Under the pieces are notes generated by a model, which ran no database searches, was not told where the DNA came from, and worked only from the letters and a program-made list of their open reading frames with translations. A program made the position numbers and the translations under genes. From NCBI GenBank assembly GCA_965651935.1, contig CBFGTC010000015.1:1-50600 (forward strand): DNA of 50,600 bases. The letters are read 5' to 3'. Origin of the DNA: JAFEDN01 sp965651935 (lineage in GTDB: Bacteria > Pseudomonadota > Gammaproteobacteria > Coxiellales > Coxiellaceae). How positions within the stretch are numbered: the first letter of the stretch is position 1; the number at the start of each line of letters is the position of its first letter. Shown in pieces: positions 7,774-16,014 of this stretch.

Positions 7774-7788
7774 CCGTCCGCTCCGCCA
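7774..7788 (+). repeat. attR-like copy of tRNA-Asp 3' end
   Basis: Exact 15-base copy of 64-78, including the CCA. Similarity to the T-arm continues weakly upstream (TTTGAT..CC for TTCGAGTCCC). It marks the far end of the first island and the near end of the second. Confidence 0.8.
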
Positions 7789-7845
7789 TAACTATGAATC
7801 CCTGGAGAATCAACAGTGGTTGCTTTAGCTTTTGGGATATTATTT

Positions 7846-8283
7846 TTACTTATCCAATCGAATATGGGGATACACAAATGATTTATAATCCACTTCATTA
7901 AATAGCCAACGAATCACATGATTAAAAATAAAATAAGTTTCTACCAGTGTCCCAGAGACTAACACGCTGAATAACCACTGTAGGTGTTGCAAGTGGTCGA
8001 TATCTCGCACAGATAGAAAAACAATCAGGGAATAAAGTAAAAAATTCTGAGCGATAAGTAACCCGCTAATCAATCGTCCGTATATCTTTCGACTTTTAGG
8101 GCGACCCCGATAATCTTCCAAGCACAGCGCCAAAAATTCTTGGATATTTTTATTTCGGTTGATTTGCTCTGGTTCTTGAGGAACATATACCGGTTCTCGA
8201 TGCGCAAAACCAGTGGCGAATGTCCGAGTGTTAAATTTTTGAGTTGTCTCCTCCTGGAGAGCGGGTTCGTCCTGAATTGCCAT
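7846..8283 (-). CDS. two-TM membrane protein coupled to ImmA/IrrE peptidase
   Basis: The chosen start (MAIQDEPAL) overlaps the peptidase stop as TGATG, giving 145 aa and tight translational coupling. A longer frame from 8319 is possible but would overlap the peptidase more. The first 70 residues are soluble and polar. Two hydrophobic segments then follow, SGLLIAQNFLLYSLIVFLSV and LFSVLVSGTLVETYFIFNHV, with a short loop and a cytosolic tail. I know no family for it. Small two-TM proteins paired with regulatory or defence enzymes often act as membrane effectors, but nothing in this sequence proves such a role. Confidence 0.6.
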   Translation of the reverse strand: MAIQDEPALQEETTQKFNTRTFATGFAHREPVYVPQEPEQINRNKNIQEFLALCLEDYRGRPKSRKIYGRLISGLLIAQNFLLYSLIVFLSVRDIDHLQHLQWLFSVLVSGTLVETYFIFNHVIRWLFNEVDYKSFVYPHIRLDK

Positions 8284-8831
8284 CAAATCATTCCTAAATT
8301 TTTTAACCGATAATAACAAGCGGTTGATGACACCCCAAACCGTTGTGCCAATTCATCAATATCCTGAATCAGCATCCAAAATCGGCTAAACACCATTTTG
8401 GGCATTAACAAGCTGGCGGCGAACCAATTAGCTTCTTGTTCCTGTTCTATTTCATCGCCCTTTACCAGAAAATCCAAGTCTTGCCGGTAAAAAATTTCGG
8501 AAGGTTTATTCGTGTGTAAATAGTAATGGCCTAATTCATGGGCGATGGTAAATACTTTGCGAAACCAAGGGTCACTTTTCTTAACTGTAATGGTGCGTTC
8601 TACGCGATCGTAGGAACCAGCAATATTCGGATTACCTCCTTCCCCGGTCATCAGGGTTAGACCCGCTTTTTCAATTATTTTATTCAAATCAATCGGGGGA
8701 ATGATTTCTTCGCTACCTCCATAGACTTCTCTGAGTAAATCCATGGTCAAACTTTCTATCGTCAGGATGCGTTCTTTGCTTAAGGACATCGGGTGGTCTC
8801 CGTCGTCAATTCGTCTTGCCGCTTTCACCAT
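8283..8831 (-). CDS. ImmA/IrrE family metallo-endopeptidase
   Basis: A 182-aa protein of the zinc-peptidase family ImmA/IrrE. The HEXXH motif appears as IAHELGHYYLH, and a downstream EQEANWFAASLLMP helix supplies the third ligand and the usual A-x-x-LLMP signature. The C-terminus (ELAQRFGVSSTACYYRLKNLG) is the helix-turn-helix-like tail common in the family. These enzymes cleave repressors (ImmR, DdrO) to switch mobile-element or stress genes. No cognate Xre-type repressor is encoded next to it; its partner is the two-TM protein. An internal start at 8789 with GGAG eight bases upstream would give 168 aa; both starts have acceptable ribosome sites. Confidence 0.85.
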   Translation of the reverse strand: MVKAARRIDDGDHPMSLSKERILTIESLTMDLLREVYGGSEEIIPPIDLNKIIEKAGLTLMTGEGGNPNIAGSYDRVERTITVKKSDPWFRKVFTIAHELGHYYLHTNKPSEIFYRQDLDFLVKGDEIEQEQEANWFAASLLMPKMVFSRFWMLIQDIDELAQRFGVSSTACYYRLKNLGMI

Positions 8832-9019
8832 GTGTTTTGTTCCTTAATTAAGTATATAAATTATAGATTTGTCCTTCGATTTTTGTATCTTTACGAATTT
8901 CATCTAAAGTATATAGACTTTTATTTTGTTCTATCCAAGTATACCGAAATTTACTCAGAGTGTACAATCTGGGCGGTGCTTTTTATAAATGTTCATTTTA
9001 AAACCAATGTTACGAGTGC

Positions 9020-9245
9020 TTAAGTGTATCGTCTCCGCACTGTTTTCACCGGTTCTTTTTCAAGCGTTAATAACAACATGACGGGGTATTCACGATCCGT
9101 TAATTGCTTTAGAAGGAAAAATTGAAAGCGCTCATAGGTATAAAATCGAATTCCATGTCGTTCGCTGGATGGTGGTCCGGTAGCTTTTTTCGAATTTTTG
9201 TGATATTTTTGAGTAAATTCATAATCATTATTATGGTAAATTATT
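9020..9245 (-). pseudogene. decayed reading frame (unknown family)
   Basis: Reading the reverse strand from about 9245 to the TAA at 9020-9022 gives about 75 open codons with protein-like composition, including RHGIRFYTYERFQFFLLKQL and EYPVMLLLTLEKEP. No start codon or ribosome site lies at its 5' end, which runs into the degenerate att site. I read it as the C-terminal remnant of an island gene truncated at the element boundary. Chance openness is possible at this length. Confidence 0.3.
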
Positions 9246-9259
9246 TTTTATGACTCGAA

Positions 9260-9284
9260 TTCGAGTTCCGTCTGCTGCGCCGCA
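9260..9284 (+). repeat. degenerate tRNA 3'-end copy (old att site)
   Basis: TTCGAGTTCCGTCTGCTGCG at 9260-9279, followed by CCGCA, aligns with the T-arm and acceptor end of the tRNA-Asp at positions 56-78 with a few substitutions and a short insertion near the CCA. It lies ten bases before maf and probably marks the ancestral junction between tRNA-Asp and maf. Confidence 0.5.
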
Positions 9285-9293
9285 TTTATTAAA

Positions 9294-9926
9294 ATGAATA
9301 ATAATACTGACATTTTATATCTTGGTTCGCAATCAATGGCGCGTCGGCGTTTGCTGGAGTATGCCAATATCAATTATCAAATCATTACCCACTCGAGTGA
9401 TGAAGAATTAGCGGAAATCCCCGCTAACTTTGCTGAACACGTATTAATAATTGCTAAACATAAAATGCAAACCCTTAATCTACCTGAGCCATCATCACTA
9501 GATAAAAATTATTTTTATGCGCTCACGGCGGACACACTAGTCAAAAGCATTACAAGCAATGAAATTTTTGGTAAACCTCAAGATCGTCAACAAGCCATAT
9601 CTATGTTAACTGCAGAATGCCACGGGCCTATCGAAGTATTGACGGGATGTTGTCTAGAAAAATTTGGTTGTCACAACAATCGTTGGATAAGCATTGAATC
9701 TACCCAATGGGTAAGTGGAGCAACACTGGAGTTTTACGTGGACCAAGATTCTATAGACCAGTATTTTTCAGCTTTTCCCTATGCGCTTCAATGCGCAGGA
9801 GCTGGAGTAGTTGAAGAGCACGGTTTATCTTATTTAAAAAAAATTTCAGGTTCTTATAGCGCTGTGTTAGGGCTGCCATTGTATGAGCTTCGTTTAGCCC
9901 TTAAAAAGATGGGGTTTGAGAGTTAA
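9294..9926 (+). CDS. maf: Maf family nucleotide pyrophosphatase
   Basis: A 210-aa protein with the complete Maf/YhdE/YceF plan: an initial LGSQSMARRRLLE motif (S-x-x-R-R substrate loop), Glu residues at about 37-41, the ADTLV motif with the catalytic Asp, GKPQDRQQAISML, the GPIEVLTG strand, and the C-terminal ISGSYSAVLGLPL motif. These enzymes hydrolyse non-canonical or modified nucleoside triphosphates to monophosphates. It sits directly after the last att-like copy and has no clear ribosome site, so it may have lost its original upstream region to the insertion. Which Maf subfamily is uncertain. Confidence 0.85.
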   Translation: MNNNTDILYLGSQSMARRRLLEYANINYQIITHSSDEELAEIPANFAEHVLIIAKHKMQTLNLPEPSSLDKNYFYALTADTLVKSITSNEIFGKPQDRQQAISMLTAECHGPIEVLTGCCLEKFGCHNNRWISIESTQWVSGATLEFYVDQDSIDQYFSAFPYALQCAGAGVVEEHGLSYLKKISGSYSAVLGLPLYELRLALKKMGFES

Positions 9927-9946
9927 TAAGCGTGAGCTAGCGTGAG

Positions 9947-10384
9947 TTATTTATGTTGTTCTTTAAATTTTTTTAATTGCTCAGCCATTTCTTCAAGCTT
10001 TTCAGCAGGAATTAATTTTTTAATTTTAGGGAATAAATCATTTTCTTCTTCTTTGATATGATGTTCGATATTTTCTTTAATAACTGTTAGTCTGGCTTTC
10101 CATCTTTCATCGTCAAGGGCTAATTTATCTAGTTCTTTTAGCATGATTTTTACTTCATAATGTTCTTCATAGGCTTCTAAGACCAAATTTTTAATTTCAT
10201 CTTCAGCTTTTACAGAAGGGTAAAATACTTTTTCTTCAAACTGAGCATGAATAATAAATTCTTTTTTAAGAATATTTAATTTTTCTTCTCGAGTTTTAAT
10301 GCTTCGTTCAGTCGTATTTTTTAACGCCTCCAAGATGGTTTTCACTTTTTCATGGTCTTTTTTTAATAAATCAATAACGTTCAT
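9947..10384 (-). CDS. hemerythrin HHE-domain protein
   Basis: A 145-aa all-helical protein from the start MNVIDLLKKDHEKV; an upstream in-frame ATG at 10421 would add 13 unrelated residues. Iron-ligand motifs of bacterial hemerythrins are visible: H11 in DHEKV, the HAQFEEKVFYP helix, an EEHYEV helix and the HHIKEEENDLFP helix. Such proteins bind a di-iron site and sense or bind O2, or protect against nitrosative and oxidative damage. It is a single-domain soluble form that stands alone, convergent with maf and divergent from cphA. Confidence 0.85.
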   Translation of the reverse strand: MNVIDLLKKDHEKVKTILEALKNTTERSIKTREEKLNILKKEFIIHAQFEEKVFYPSVKAEDEIKNLVLEAYEEHYEVKIMLKELDKLALDDERWKARLTVIKENIEHHIKEEENDLFPKIKKLIPAEKLEEMAEQLKKFKEQHK

Positions 10385-10689
10385 AAAACTTACTGTAGAT
10401 GGAATGTTTAATAAATATAGCAATCTTTTAAAATAGTGCTAAGTTTAAATATCTTTTATTTAAGATGAAGCTCAATAACCAGGAGTCATGGCAAAGCAAT
10501 TAATTGGGATGGAAAAAAGATATAAAAAAAGCGAGAGTAAAAGTGGTTCTAAAAAATAGTCTATAATTAGAACAATAATATTTTTGAAAAACTATTACTA
10601 AAAATAAATGGCTATTATTTTTTCATTAATAATAAAATATATTGCCTAATTTTCCTAATTATCCTAAATCTCAAATTGGAGATAACGAT

Positions 10690-13323
10690 ATGGAAATTCT
10701 AAATATCAAGATAATAAGAGGCCCTAACTATTGGTCTAATTATTGGAAAAAATTGATTGTTGTCGAATTAGATTTAAAGCAATATGAAGAACTGCCCACC
10801 CATTTAATTCCGGGATTTGGAAAACATCTTTCCAATTTATTACCCAGTTTAGAAAATCATTACTGTTCGGAAGGTCACAAAGGCGGATTTTTAAAAAGGC
10901 TGAAAGAAGGCACTTGGTTAGGACATGTCATTGAACATGTGGCTTTAGAAATCCAATCTCTTGCTGGCATGGATAATTGTTATGGCCGGACTCGTTCTGC
11001 TGGAAAAAAAGGCATTTACAATATAGTTTTCTCATATGAAATAGAAGAGGCCGGTATATATGCTGCCAAAACTGCAGTAAAAATCGTTGAAACTATCGCA
11101 GCTCAGGATAATTATATTGATTTAGAAACAGATATTGCCGAATTAAAAGCAATTAAATCATTTAAAGGCTTAGGCAGCAGTGCTCGAGCATTAGTACAGG
11201 AAGCCGCAGCCAGAAATATCCCTTTGCTGGAATTAGAGGAAGAAGATTTGTTAATGTTGGGTCATGGTTGTAAACAGAAATTACTAGCGTCTTCACTGAC
11301 ATCACACAGCAGTTTTATCAGTGTGAATTTGGTTTCCAATAAAGAAAAAACCAAAAAAATACTTGCAGCCGCTTATCTGCCAGTTCCTAAAGGCATTGTC
11401 GTTACCAATCAAAGTGAACTAGACTTTGCGCTTAATGCCTTAAATTATCCTATGACCATTAAACCATTAGATTCCAACCATGGTAGAGGTGTGACTACTA
11501 ATATTTTTTCAAAAAAAGCGGCAGTTTTGGCTTTTCACAGAGCCGCAAATATTTCTTCTCGCATTATAATAGAGGAATTTGTTCAAGGCGGTGATTTCCG
11601 ATTTTTAGTCGTAAATTATAAACTCGTAGCGGTTGCAGAACGCATACCTGCTTTTATCATTGGTAATGGAACCGCGACAATTAAAGAGCTGATAGCAGAA
11701 GTCAACAATAATCCTCATAGAGGTAACAATCACGAAAATATATTAACCAAAATCACCTTGGATAAGACGACAAATATTATACTTGAAGAAAATAATTTAA
11801 ACGCAGACAGTATTTTGCCAAAAGATCAAAAAATTTTTCTTAAATATACCGCTAATTTAAGCACGGGTGGCACTTCACAGGATGTAACGGACATCGTTCA
11901 TCCCAAAAATAAATTAATTGCCGAAAGAATTGCACGTTTAATGAATTTAGATGTGTGTGGCATAGATGTCATTATGCAGCAGATTGATCAGCCCTTAACA
12001 AGAGAAACTGGTGCCATTATCGAAGTGAACGCATCACCCGGATTGCGTATGCACCTCAATCCTACGGTGGGAATGTCGAGAAATGTCGCTAAAAATATCA
12101 TTGACATGCTTTATCCATCGGGAAGTGATTCTCGAATCCCGCTTATTGCAATTACGGGAACAAATGGCAAAACCACCACCACCCGTCTCGTCGCGTTTTT
12201 CGCGCAGCAAATCGGTTACCACGTCGGTTATACAACGACAGATGGAGTTTATATTAATAATCAACTGGTGCGCAGTGGCGATTGTAGTGGACCTGGAAGC
12301 GCCAGGATGATTTTAAGAGATCCGCTAGTTAATTTTGCGGTTTTAGAATGTGCGAGGGGCGGTATTCTGCGTGCTGGGCTGGGTTTTGATAAATGTAGTA
12401 TCAGCATTTTAACTAATATTAGCTGTGATCATCTAGGAATTGATGGTATTGAGACAATGGAACAATTAAGGCAAGTTAAAAGCGTAGTTTTACACAGTAC
12501 AGCAAATGACGGATATGCAATATTGAATGCAGATGATGATATAGTTTATTCTTTAAAAGACGAATTAGATTGTAAACTGGCTTTTTTTAGCATACAGGAT
12601 AACAACGCGCGCATTAAAGAACATATTTTAAAAAAAGAGATATGCGCTTATATTATGAATAATGAACTGATTGTCCAAAAGAATTATGAAACTATAATTT
12701 TGGGCAATTTGATGGATTTTCCACTTACCATGAATGGAACATCCCGTGCAATGATTCAAAATATCTTGGCTGCTGTGTTAGCGGGTATATTAAGTAATAT
12801 GCCCACTCACGCGATTCATCGTTGTTTAACTCAATTTATGCCTAATAGCGAGTATTTGCCTGGCAGAATGAACCTGTTTGATTTTGTCAATTTTAAAATT
12901 TTAGTAGATTATGCCCATAATGTGGGAGCGTTTTTAGAAATTAAAGAATACTTAAAAACATACTCAAATAGAAAAATCGGAATCATTGGCTGTCCAGGAG
13001 ATCGCCGGCCAGAAGATATGATGAAAATCGGATTTCATTCGGCAGAAATATTTGACGAGATACTGATTCATTTAGATGAAGATGGCCGCGGTAAAACGCA
13101 CGAAGAAATCAGTCAGTTTTTAATTGAGGGTATCCGATCACAAAATTCTTTAAAAAAAATCACGGTGATAGCTGATGAACAAAAAGCATTAGAACACGCG
13201 ATGGAAACCGCTTTGACCGGAGATTTTATTTTACATTTTCCTGAAAAACCGCAACAAGCAATAAACTATTTAGCTTCCTTAATCAAAGCCAAGTCTTTAT
13301 CGGATGAGATCCCCCTGCAATGA
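10690..13323 (+). CDS. cphA: cyanophycin synthetase
   Basis: An 877-aa cytosolic enzyme polymerising Asp and Arg into cyanophycin with ATP. The start MEILNIKIIRGPNYW is chosen because GGAG lies 8 bases upstream; an upstream TTG would add 16 residues without support. The N-terminal domain contains GTWLGHVIEHVALEIQ. An ATP-grasp domain follows (PMTIKPLDSNHGRGV, IIEEFVQGGDFRFLVV, GAIIEVNASPGLRMH). The C-terminal half is a Mur-ligase module with P-loop ITGTNGKTTT at 488-497, VLECARGGILRAGLG and LVDYAHN. Length and order match canonical CphA. The stop overlaps the cyanophycinase start. Confidence 0.95.
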   Translation: MEILNIKIIRGPNYWSNYWKKLIVVELDLKQYEELPTHLIPGFGKHLSNLLPSLENHYCSEGHKGGFLKRLKEGTWLGHVIEHVALEIQSLAGMDNCYGRTRSAGKKGIYNIVFSYEIEEAGIYAAKTAVKIVETIAAQDNYIDLETDIAELKAIKSFKGLGSSARALVQEAAARNIPLLELEEEDLLMLGHGCKQKLLASSLTSHSSFISVNLVSNKEKTKKILAAAYLPVPKGIVVTNQSELDFALNALNYPMTIKPLDSNHGRGVTTNIFSKKAAVLAFHRAANISSRIIIEEFVQGGDFRFLVVNYKLVAVAERIPAFIIGNGTATIKELIAEVNNNPHRGNNHENILTKITLDKTTNIILEENNLNADSILPKDQKIFLKYTANLSTGGTSQDVTDIVHPKNKLIAERIARLMNLDVCGIDVIMQQIDQPLTRETGAIIEVNASPGLRMHLNPTVGMSRNVAKNIIDMLYPSGSDSRIPLIAITGTNGKTTTTRLVAFFAQQIGYHVGYTTTDGVYINNQLVRSGDCSGPGSARMILRDPLVNFAVLECARGGILRAGLGFDKCSISILTNISCDHLGIDGIETMEQLRQVKSVVLHSTANDGYAILNADDDIVYSLKDELDCKLAFFSIQDNNARIKEHILKKEICAYIMNNELIVQKNYETIILGNLMDFPLTMNGTSRAMIQNILAAVLAGILSNMPTHAIHRCLTQFMPNSEYLPGRMNLFDFVNFKILVDYAHNVGAFLEIKEYLKTYSNRKIGIIGCPGDRRPEDMMKIGFHSAEIFDEILIHLDEDGRGKTHEEISQFLIEGIRSQNSLKKITVIADEQKALEHAMETALTGDFILHFPEKPQQAINYLASLIKAKSLSDEIPLQ

Positions 13324-14186
13324 TCCATGGAAAATTAATCCTTGTCGGTGGCGCTGAAGATACCGGTGAAGATCCAAAACTGCAAAAACATAGAAACAAA
13401 ATAAATAAAGAATTTAAAAAATTCGAAATTTTAAAGGAGTTGCTGCCGGAATCTCACCAAAAAAAAATTGAAATTATCACCACCGCCAGCTCAGTCCCGA
13501 ATCAGATGAAAGCATATTATGAACATGCTTTTGCCAGATTTAGTCGTGCTACACCCCATTTTATTCATATTGGCAGTCGTGAAGAAGCGCATAATAAAAA
13601 AATCTTAAAAAGGATAGAGCAAGCGCGCACGGTATATTTTACTGGTGGCAATCAATTTCGATTAGCCACGATTTTAAGCGGTACCCCCTTTAACGATATT
13701 ATTAAAGAAAAATATACCCATGATTCGGATTTTATTGTAGCTGGAACGAGTGCAGGGGCAATGGCGCTAACTAATATTATGATTTATGAAGGTAATATCG
13801 AAGAAGCCTTTTTTTTAAATAATTTAAAAACCATTTCAGGGCTAGGTTTTTTGTCTAACTGTATTATTGATACCCATTTTATAAGGCGAGGCCGTTTCCT
13901 CCGTCTTGCACAAGCAATCATGGTTAACCCTGGACAATTAGGATTGGGATTGGGAGAGGATAGCGCGCTGGTCGTTACTAAAGGATACAAGTCAGAATGC
14001 AGAGGATCTGGTAGTGTTGTTATTATTGATGGCAAAAATATTGAGCAAACTAATATTTCTGAAGTCGGATATCAGGAGCCAGTTTACGGCAAAAATATTA
14101 TCGTACACCTCTTGGTTAAAGGGTGTCGTTTTTCATTAAAAACAGGCAAGCTGTCATTTCCTATCAAGAAAAATCAATTTGCTTAA
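13320..14186 (+). CDS. cphB: cyanophycinase (S51-family exopeptidase)
   Basis: A 288-aa serine hydrolase that releases beta-Asp-Arg dipeptides from cyanophycin. The nucleophile elbow GTSAGA puts the catalytic Ser at 144. Supporting motifs are the N-terminal LILVGGAED, VYFTGGNQFRL, and DTHFIRRGRFLRL with the conserved basic pocket. There is no signal peptide, so it acts on internal granules. The ATG overlaps the TGA of cphA as ATGA, showing co-translation of synthesis and degradation genes. The peptidase that would split the dipeptide is not in the window. Confidence 0.93.
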   Translation: MIHGKLILVGGAEDTGEDPKLQKHRNKINKEFKKFEILKELLPESHQKKIEIITTASSVPNQMKAYYEHAFARFSRATPHFIHIGSREEAHNKKILKRIEQARTVYFTGGNQFRLATILSGTPFNDIIKEKYTHDSDFIVAGTSAGAMALTNIMIYEGNIEEAFFLNNLKTISGLGFLSNCIIDTHFIRRGRFLRLAQAIMVNPGQLGLGLGEDSALVVTKGYKSECRGSGSVVIIDGKNIEQTNISEVGYQEPVYGKNIIVHLLVKGCRFSLKTGKLSFPIKKNQFA

Positions 14187-14286
14187 AAAAATAACAATAT
14201 CAATATTTTAAATCAATTTAACCCCGATGCGGAGTTGCAATCGCCAAGGTATTTCATTAAAGTTAAAACATTTTTATTACTTGTAG

Positions 14287-14400
14287 CAATTCCCGCTTAG
14301 CGGGAATTGACTCTACGCGATGGGGGTTTGAAAGGGGGGAAATCGCGATTCTCCCCCCTTCATTCCGAGCAATTGGCTTGCCAATGCGCAGGATATAAAC
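14287..14400 (+). repeat. dispersed repeat, copy 1
   Basis: Composite element. A perfect 10-bp hairpin (CAATTCCCGC / GCGGGAATTG, 14287-14309) leads into TACGCGATGGGGG. A second hairpin follows with GGGGGG and CCCCCC arms around AATCGCGATT. It ends with TTGGCTTGCCAATGCGCAGG and ATATAA (up to about 14400). The last part recurs at 21418-21449 and, reversed, at 39495-39512. The hairpin, ACGCGATGGGGG and GGCTTGCC parts recur at 43643-43717. It lies between cphB and the ppiD-like gene and might also end cphAB transcription. Confidence 0.6.
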
Positions 14401-14421
14401 AATATTATTTTGGATAACGCT

Positions 14422-16014
14422 ATGCTTCAAACTATCGGTAAGCATATACAAGGTTGGATTGCTGGAGTTGTGATTGCAATAGTAGCGGCAGCCTTTATTC
14501 TTTTGGGTCTCGAATACTACATAAATCGTAGTGGTCAGGAAGGAAAACCGGCGGCGACCGTGAATGGGATTAAAATTTCCCCTGAACAAGTCAAAAACGC
14601 TTACGAAGCGTTACTGCAAAACTATACCAGACAAGGTAAAACTTTAAACGAACAAGCTCAGCAGCAATTGCAATATATGGCATTGGAACAACTTATTTTA
14701 GATCAAGTGCTGTTGCAGACTGCGTCAAAGATGGGTTTTATAGTCAGTTCCCAGCAAGTCAGGCAAGCAATAATGCAAATTCCTGATTTTCAGGAAAACG
14801 GCAAATTTTCTCCAGAAAAATTTCAACAAATTCTCAACCAAAATAACATTCCCCCTGAGATGTTTTTCAACAAGATTCAACAAACAGTTCTGGCGAATCA
14901 ACTCTTGGCTGGTATTCAAAATAGCAGCTTTGCTACGTCTTTAGAAATTGAAAAGGTATACGGTTTATTAAATCAAAAGCGTAGCTTCGGATATTTTATT
15001 CTGCCCGTCACTCATTTTATGGCTACCGCCAAGCCCACGGAAGATAAGATTAATGAATATTATAATGCACATAAAGATGAGTTTGTGAGCCCAGTGCAAG
15101 TTAAAGTGGCTTACTTATATTTATCGCCTGAGTCTTTAAAGTCCCAAGTTAAGCTGACACCTGAAAAAATGCGCGCCTACTATGAAGAAAATAAAGCTAC
15201 TTTTGGTGGTAAAAGTTTCGAAGAGGCAAAACCTGAGCTGGAAAAACGAGTGTCTCAACATGCTTTAGGTCAATTGTTGGCTGAAAAAAGTGAAAAGCTA
15301 CAGCAGATTACTTATAGTAATCCTCAATCTCTCGACCAAGCCTCTCAAGCACTCGGAATCCCTGTCAAAATTACGGATTGGATGAGCAATGAAGGTATTC
15401 CAAATGATCCTTTATTTTCACAGGCGAAGGTGATCTCTGCCATTTTCAATGATGAAGTGTTGCAACAAAAAAATAATAGCTTTCCCATTGAGTTAAATGA
15501 CGGAGGGGTAATGGTCTTGAGAGCGGCTGAAGTCAAGTCCAGTCAAACCAAGAGCTTGACTGAAGTTAAAGAAGAAATTACTAAAAGTCTTCAAAAGGAT
15601 GCCGGCCAAAAAGAAGCGGGATTACAAGCCTATAAAATCCAACACAGTTTAGAAACGGGGGCAAAACCGGAAACGTTAGCGAACCAGTTTCATTTAAAAT
15701 GGGAAGAGCAAAATGATGCCAGTCGCGATAATAAAACTATCCCACCGCAATTGCTTGGGGCGGTATTTAAAATCGCTCCCAACGCTGATCCGGCTAAAAA
15801 AACAGTGACGAGCGTCCTCTTGCCTGATGGAAATTATGCTATAATTTTACTGAAAAGCTTGCAAAATAGGGATATTAGCCAAGCTTCCATGGAAGAAAAA
15901 GAAAAAATACGAACTCAATTAGCTGGGCGATTGGGGGAGTTGGATTATCAATTGTTTACCAAAAGTGCATTAGATAAATCCAAAGTTGTCATTGGAGAAA
16001 AAAATGGGCATTGA
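14422..16014 (+). CDS. ppiD: PpiD-like membrane-anchored periplasmic chaperone lacking the parvulin domain
   Basis: A 530-aa protein with a single N-terminal TM anchor (about 12-32) after a short cytosolic start, then a periplasmic SurA-N-like chaperone region (AATVNGIKISPEQVKNAY through the QQVRQAI and FSPEKFQQILNQNNI motifs). The C-terminal chaperone part resembles the end of E. coli PpiD. Around residue 261 the sequence passes from YYEENKATF directly to KSFEEAKPELEKRV. The roughly 100-residue PpiC/parvulin domain normally inserted there is absent, which explains 530 instead of about 620 aa. ATG 14422 is preferred over a TTG 12 bases upstream. It overlaps the GDH gene by 11 bases. Confidence 0.8.
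   Translation: MLQTIGKHIQGWIAGVVIAIVAAAFILLGLEYYINRSGQEGKPAATVNGIKISPEQVKNAYEALLQNYTRQGKTLNEQAQQQLQYMALEQLILDQVLLQTASKMGFIVSSQQVRQAIMQIPDFQENGKFSPEKFQQILNQNNIPPEMFFNKIQQTVLANQLLAGIQNSSFATSLEIEKVYGLLNQKRSFGYFILPVTHFMATAKPTEDKINEYYNAHKDEFVSPVQVKVAYLYLSPESLKSQVKLTPEKMRAYYEENKATFGGKSFEEAKPELEKRVSQHALGQLLAEKSEKLQQITYSNPQSLDQASQALGIPVKITDWMSNEGIPNDPLFSQAKVISAIFNDEVLQQKNNSFPIELNDGGVMVLRAAEVKSSQTKSLTEVKEEITKSLQKDAGQKEAGLQAYKIQHSLETGAKPETLANQFHLKWEEQNDASRDNKTIPPQLLGAVFKIAPNADPAKKTVTSVLLPDGNYAIILLKSLQNRDISQASMEEKEKIRTQLAGRLGELDYQLFTKSALDKSKVVIGEKNGH

Larger units (their letters stand above)
79..7788. mobile_element. tRNA-Asp integrated genomic island (first element)
   Basis: Bounded by the intact tRNA-Asp gene and an exact 15-bp copy of its 3' end, with a decayed tyrosine integrase close to the distal end. 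Near the left end (about 190-220) two GGGGCATT-type words lie close together, and a GGGGGTA word lies near the right end. These could be integrase arm sites, but that is a guess. Cargo comprises a secreted protein, an IS21-like end remnant, and the acyltransferase/Dabb/SAHH-like/kinase/regulator cluster. The coding content is clearly more AT-rich than the nuo or nrd genes. With the integrase broken, the element is probably no longer able to excise by itself. Confidence 0.75.
7789..9284. mobile_element. second, smaller tDNA-bounded element
   Basis: Lies between the exact att copy at 7774-7788 and a degenerate tRNA 3'-end copy at 9260-9284, beyond which the conserved maf gene starts at once. 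It carries the metallopeptidase/two-TM gene pair and a decayed reading frame but no integrase. I infer tandem insertion of elements into the same tRNA-Asp site. Confidence 0.5.

Noticed and set aside
8793..9023. Plus-strand 76-codon open frame rich in Phe/Tyr
   Set aside because: It is antisense to the start of the metallopeptidase gene and its promoter region; composition reflects AT-rich noncoding DNA.
10642..10689. TTG start adding 16 residues to CphA
   Set aside because: The ATG at 10690 has a clear GGAG site and the family N-terminus begins there.
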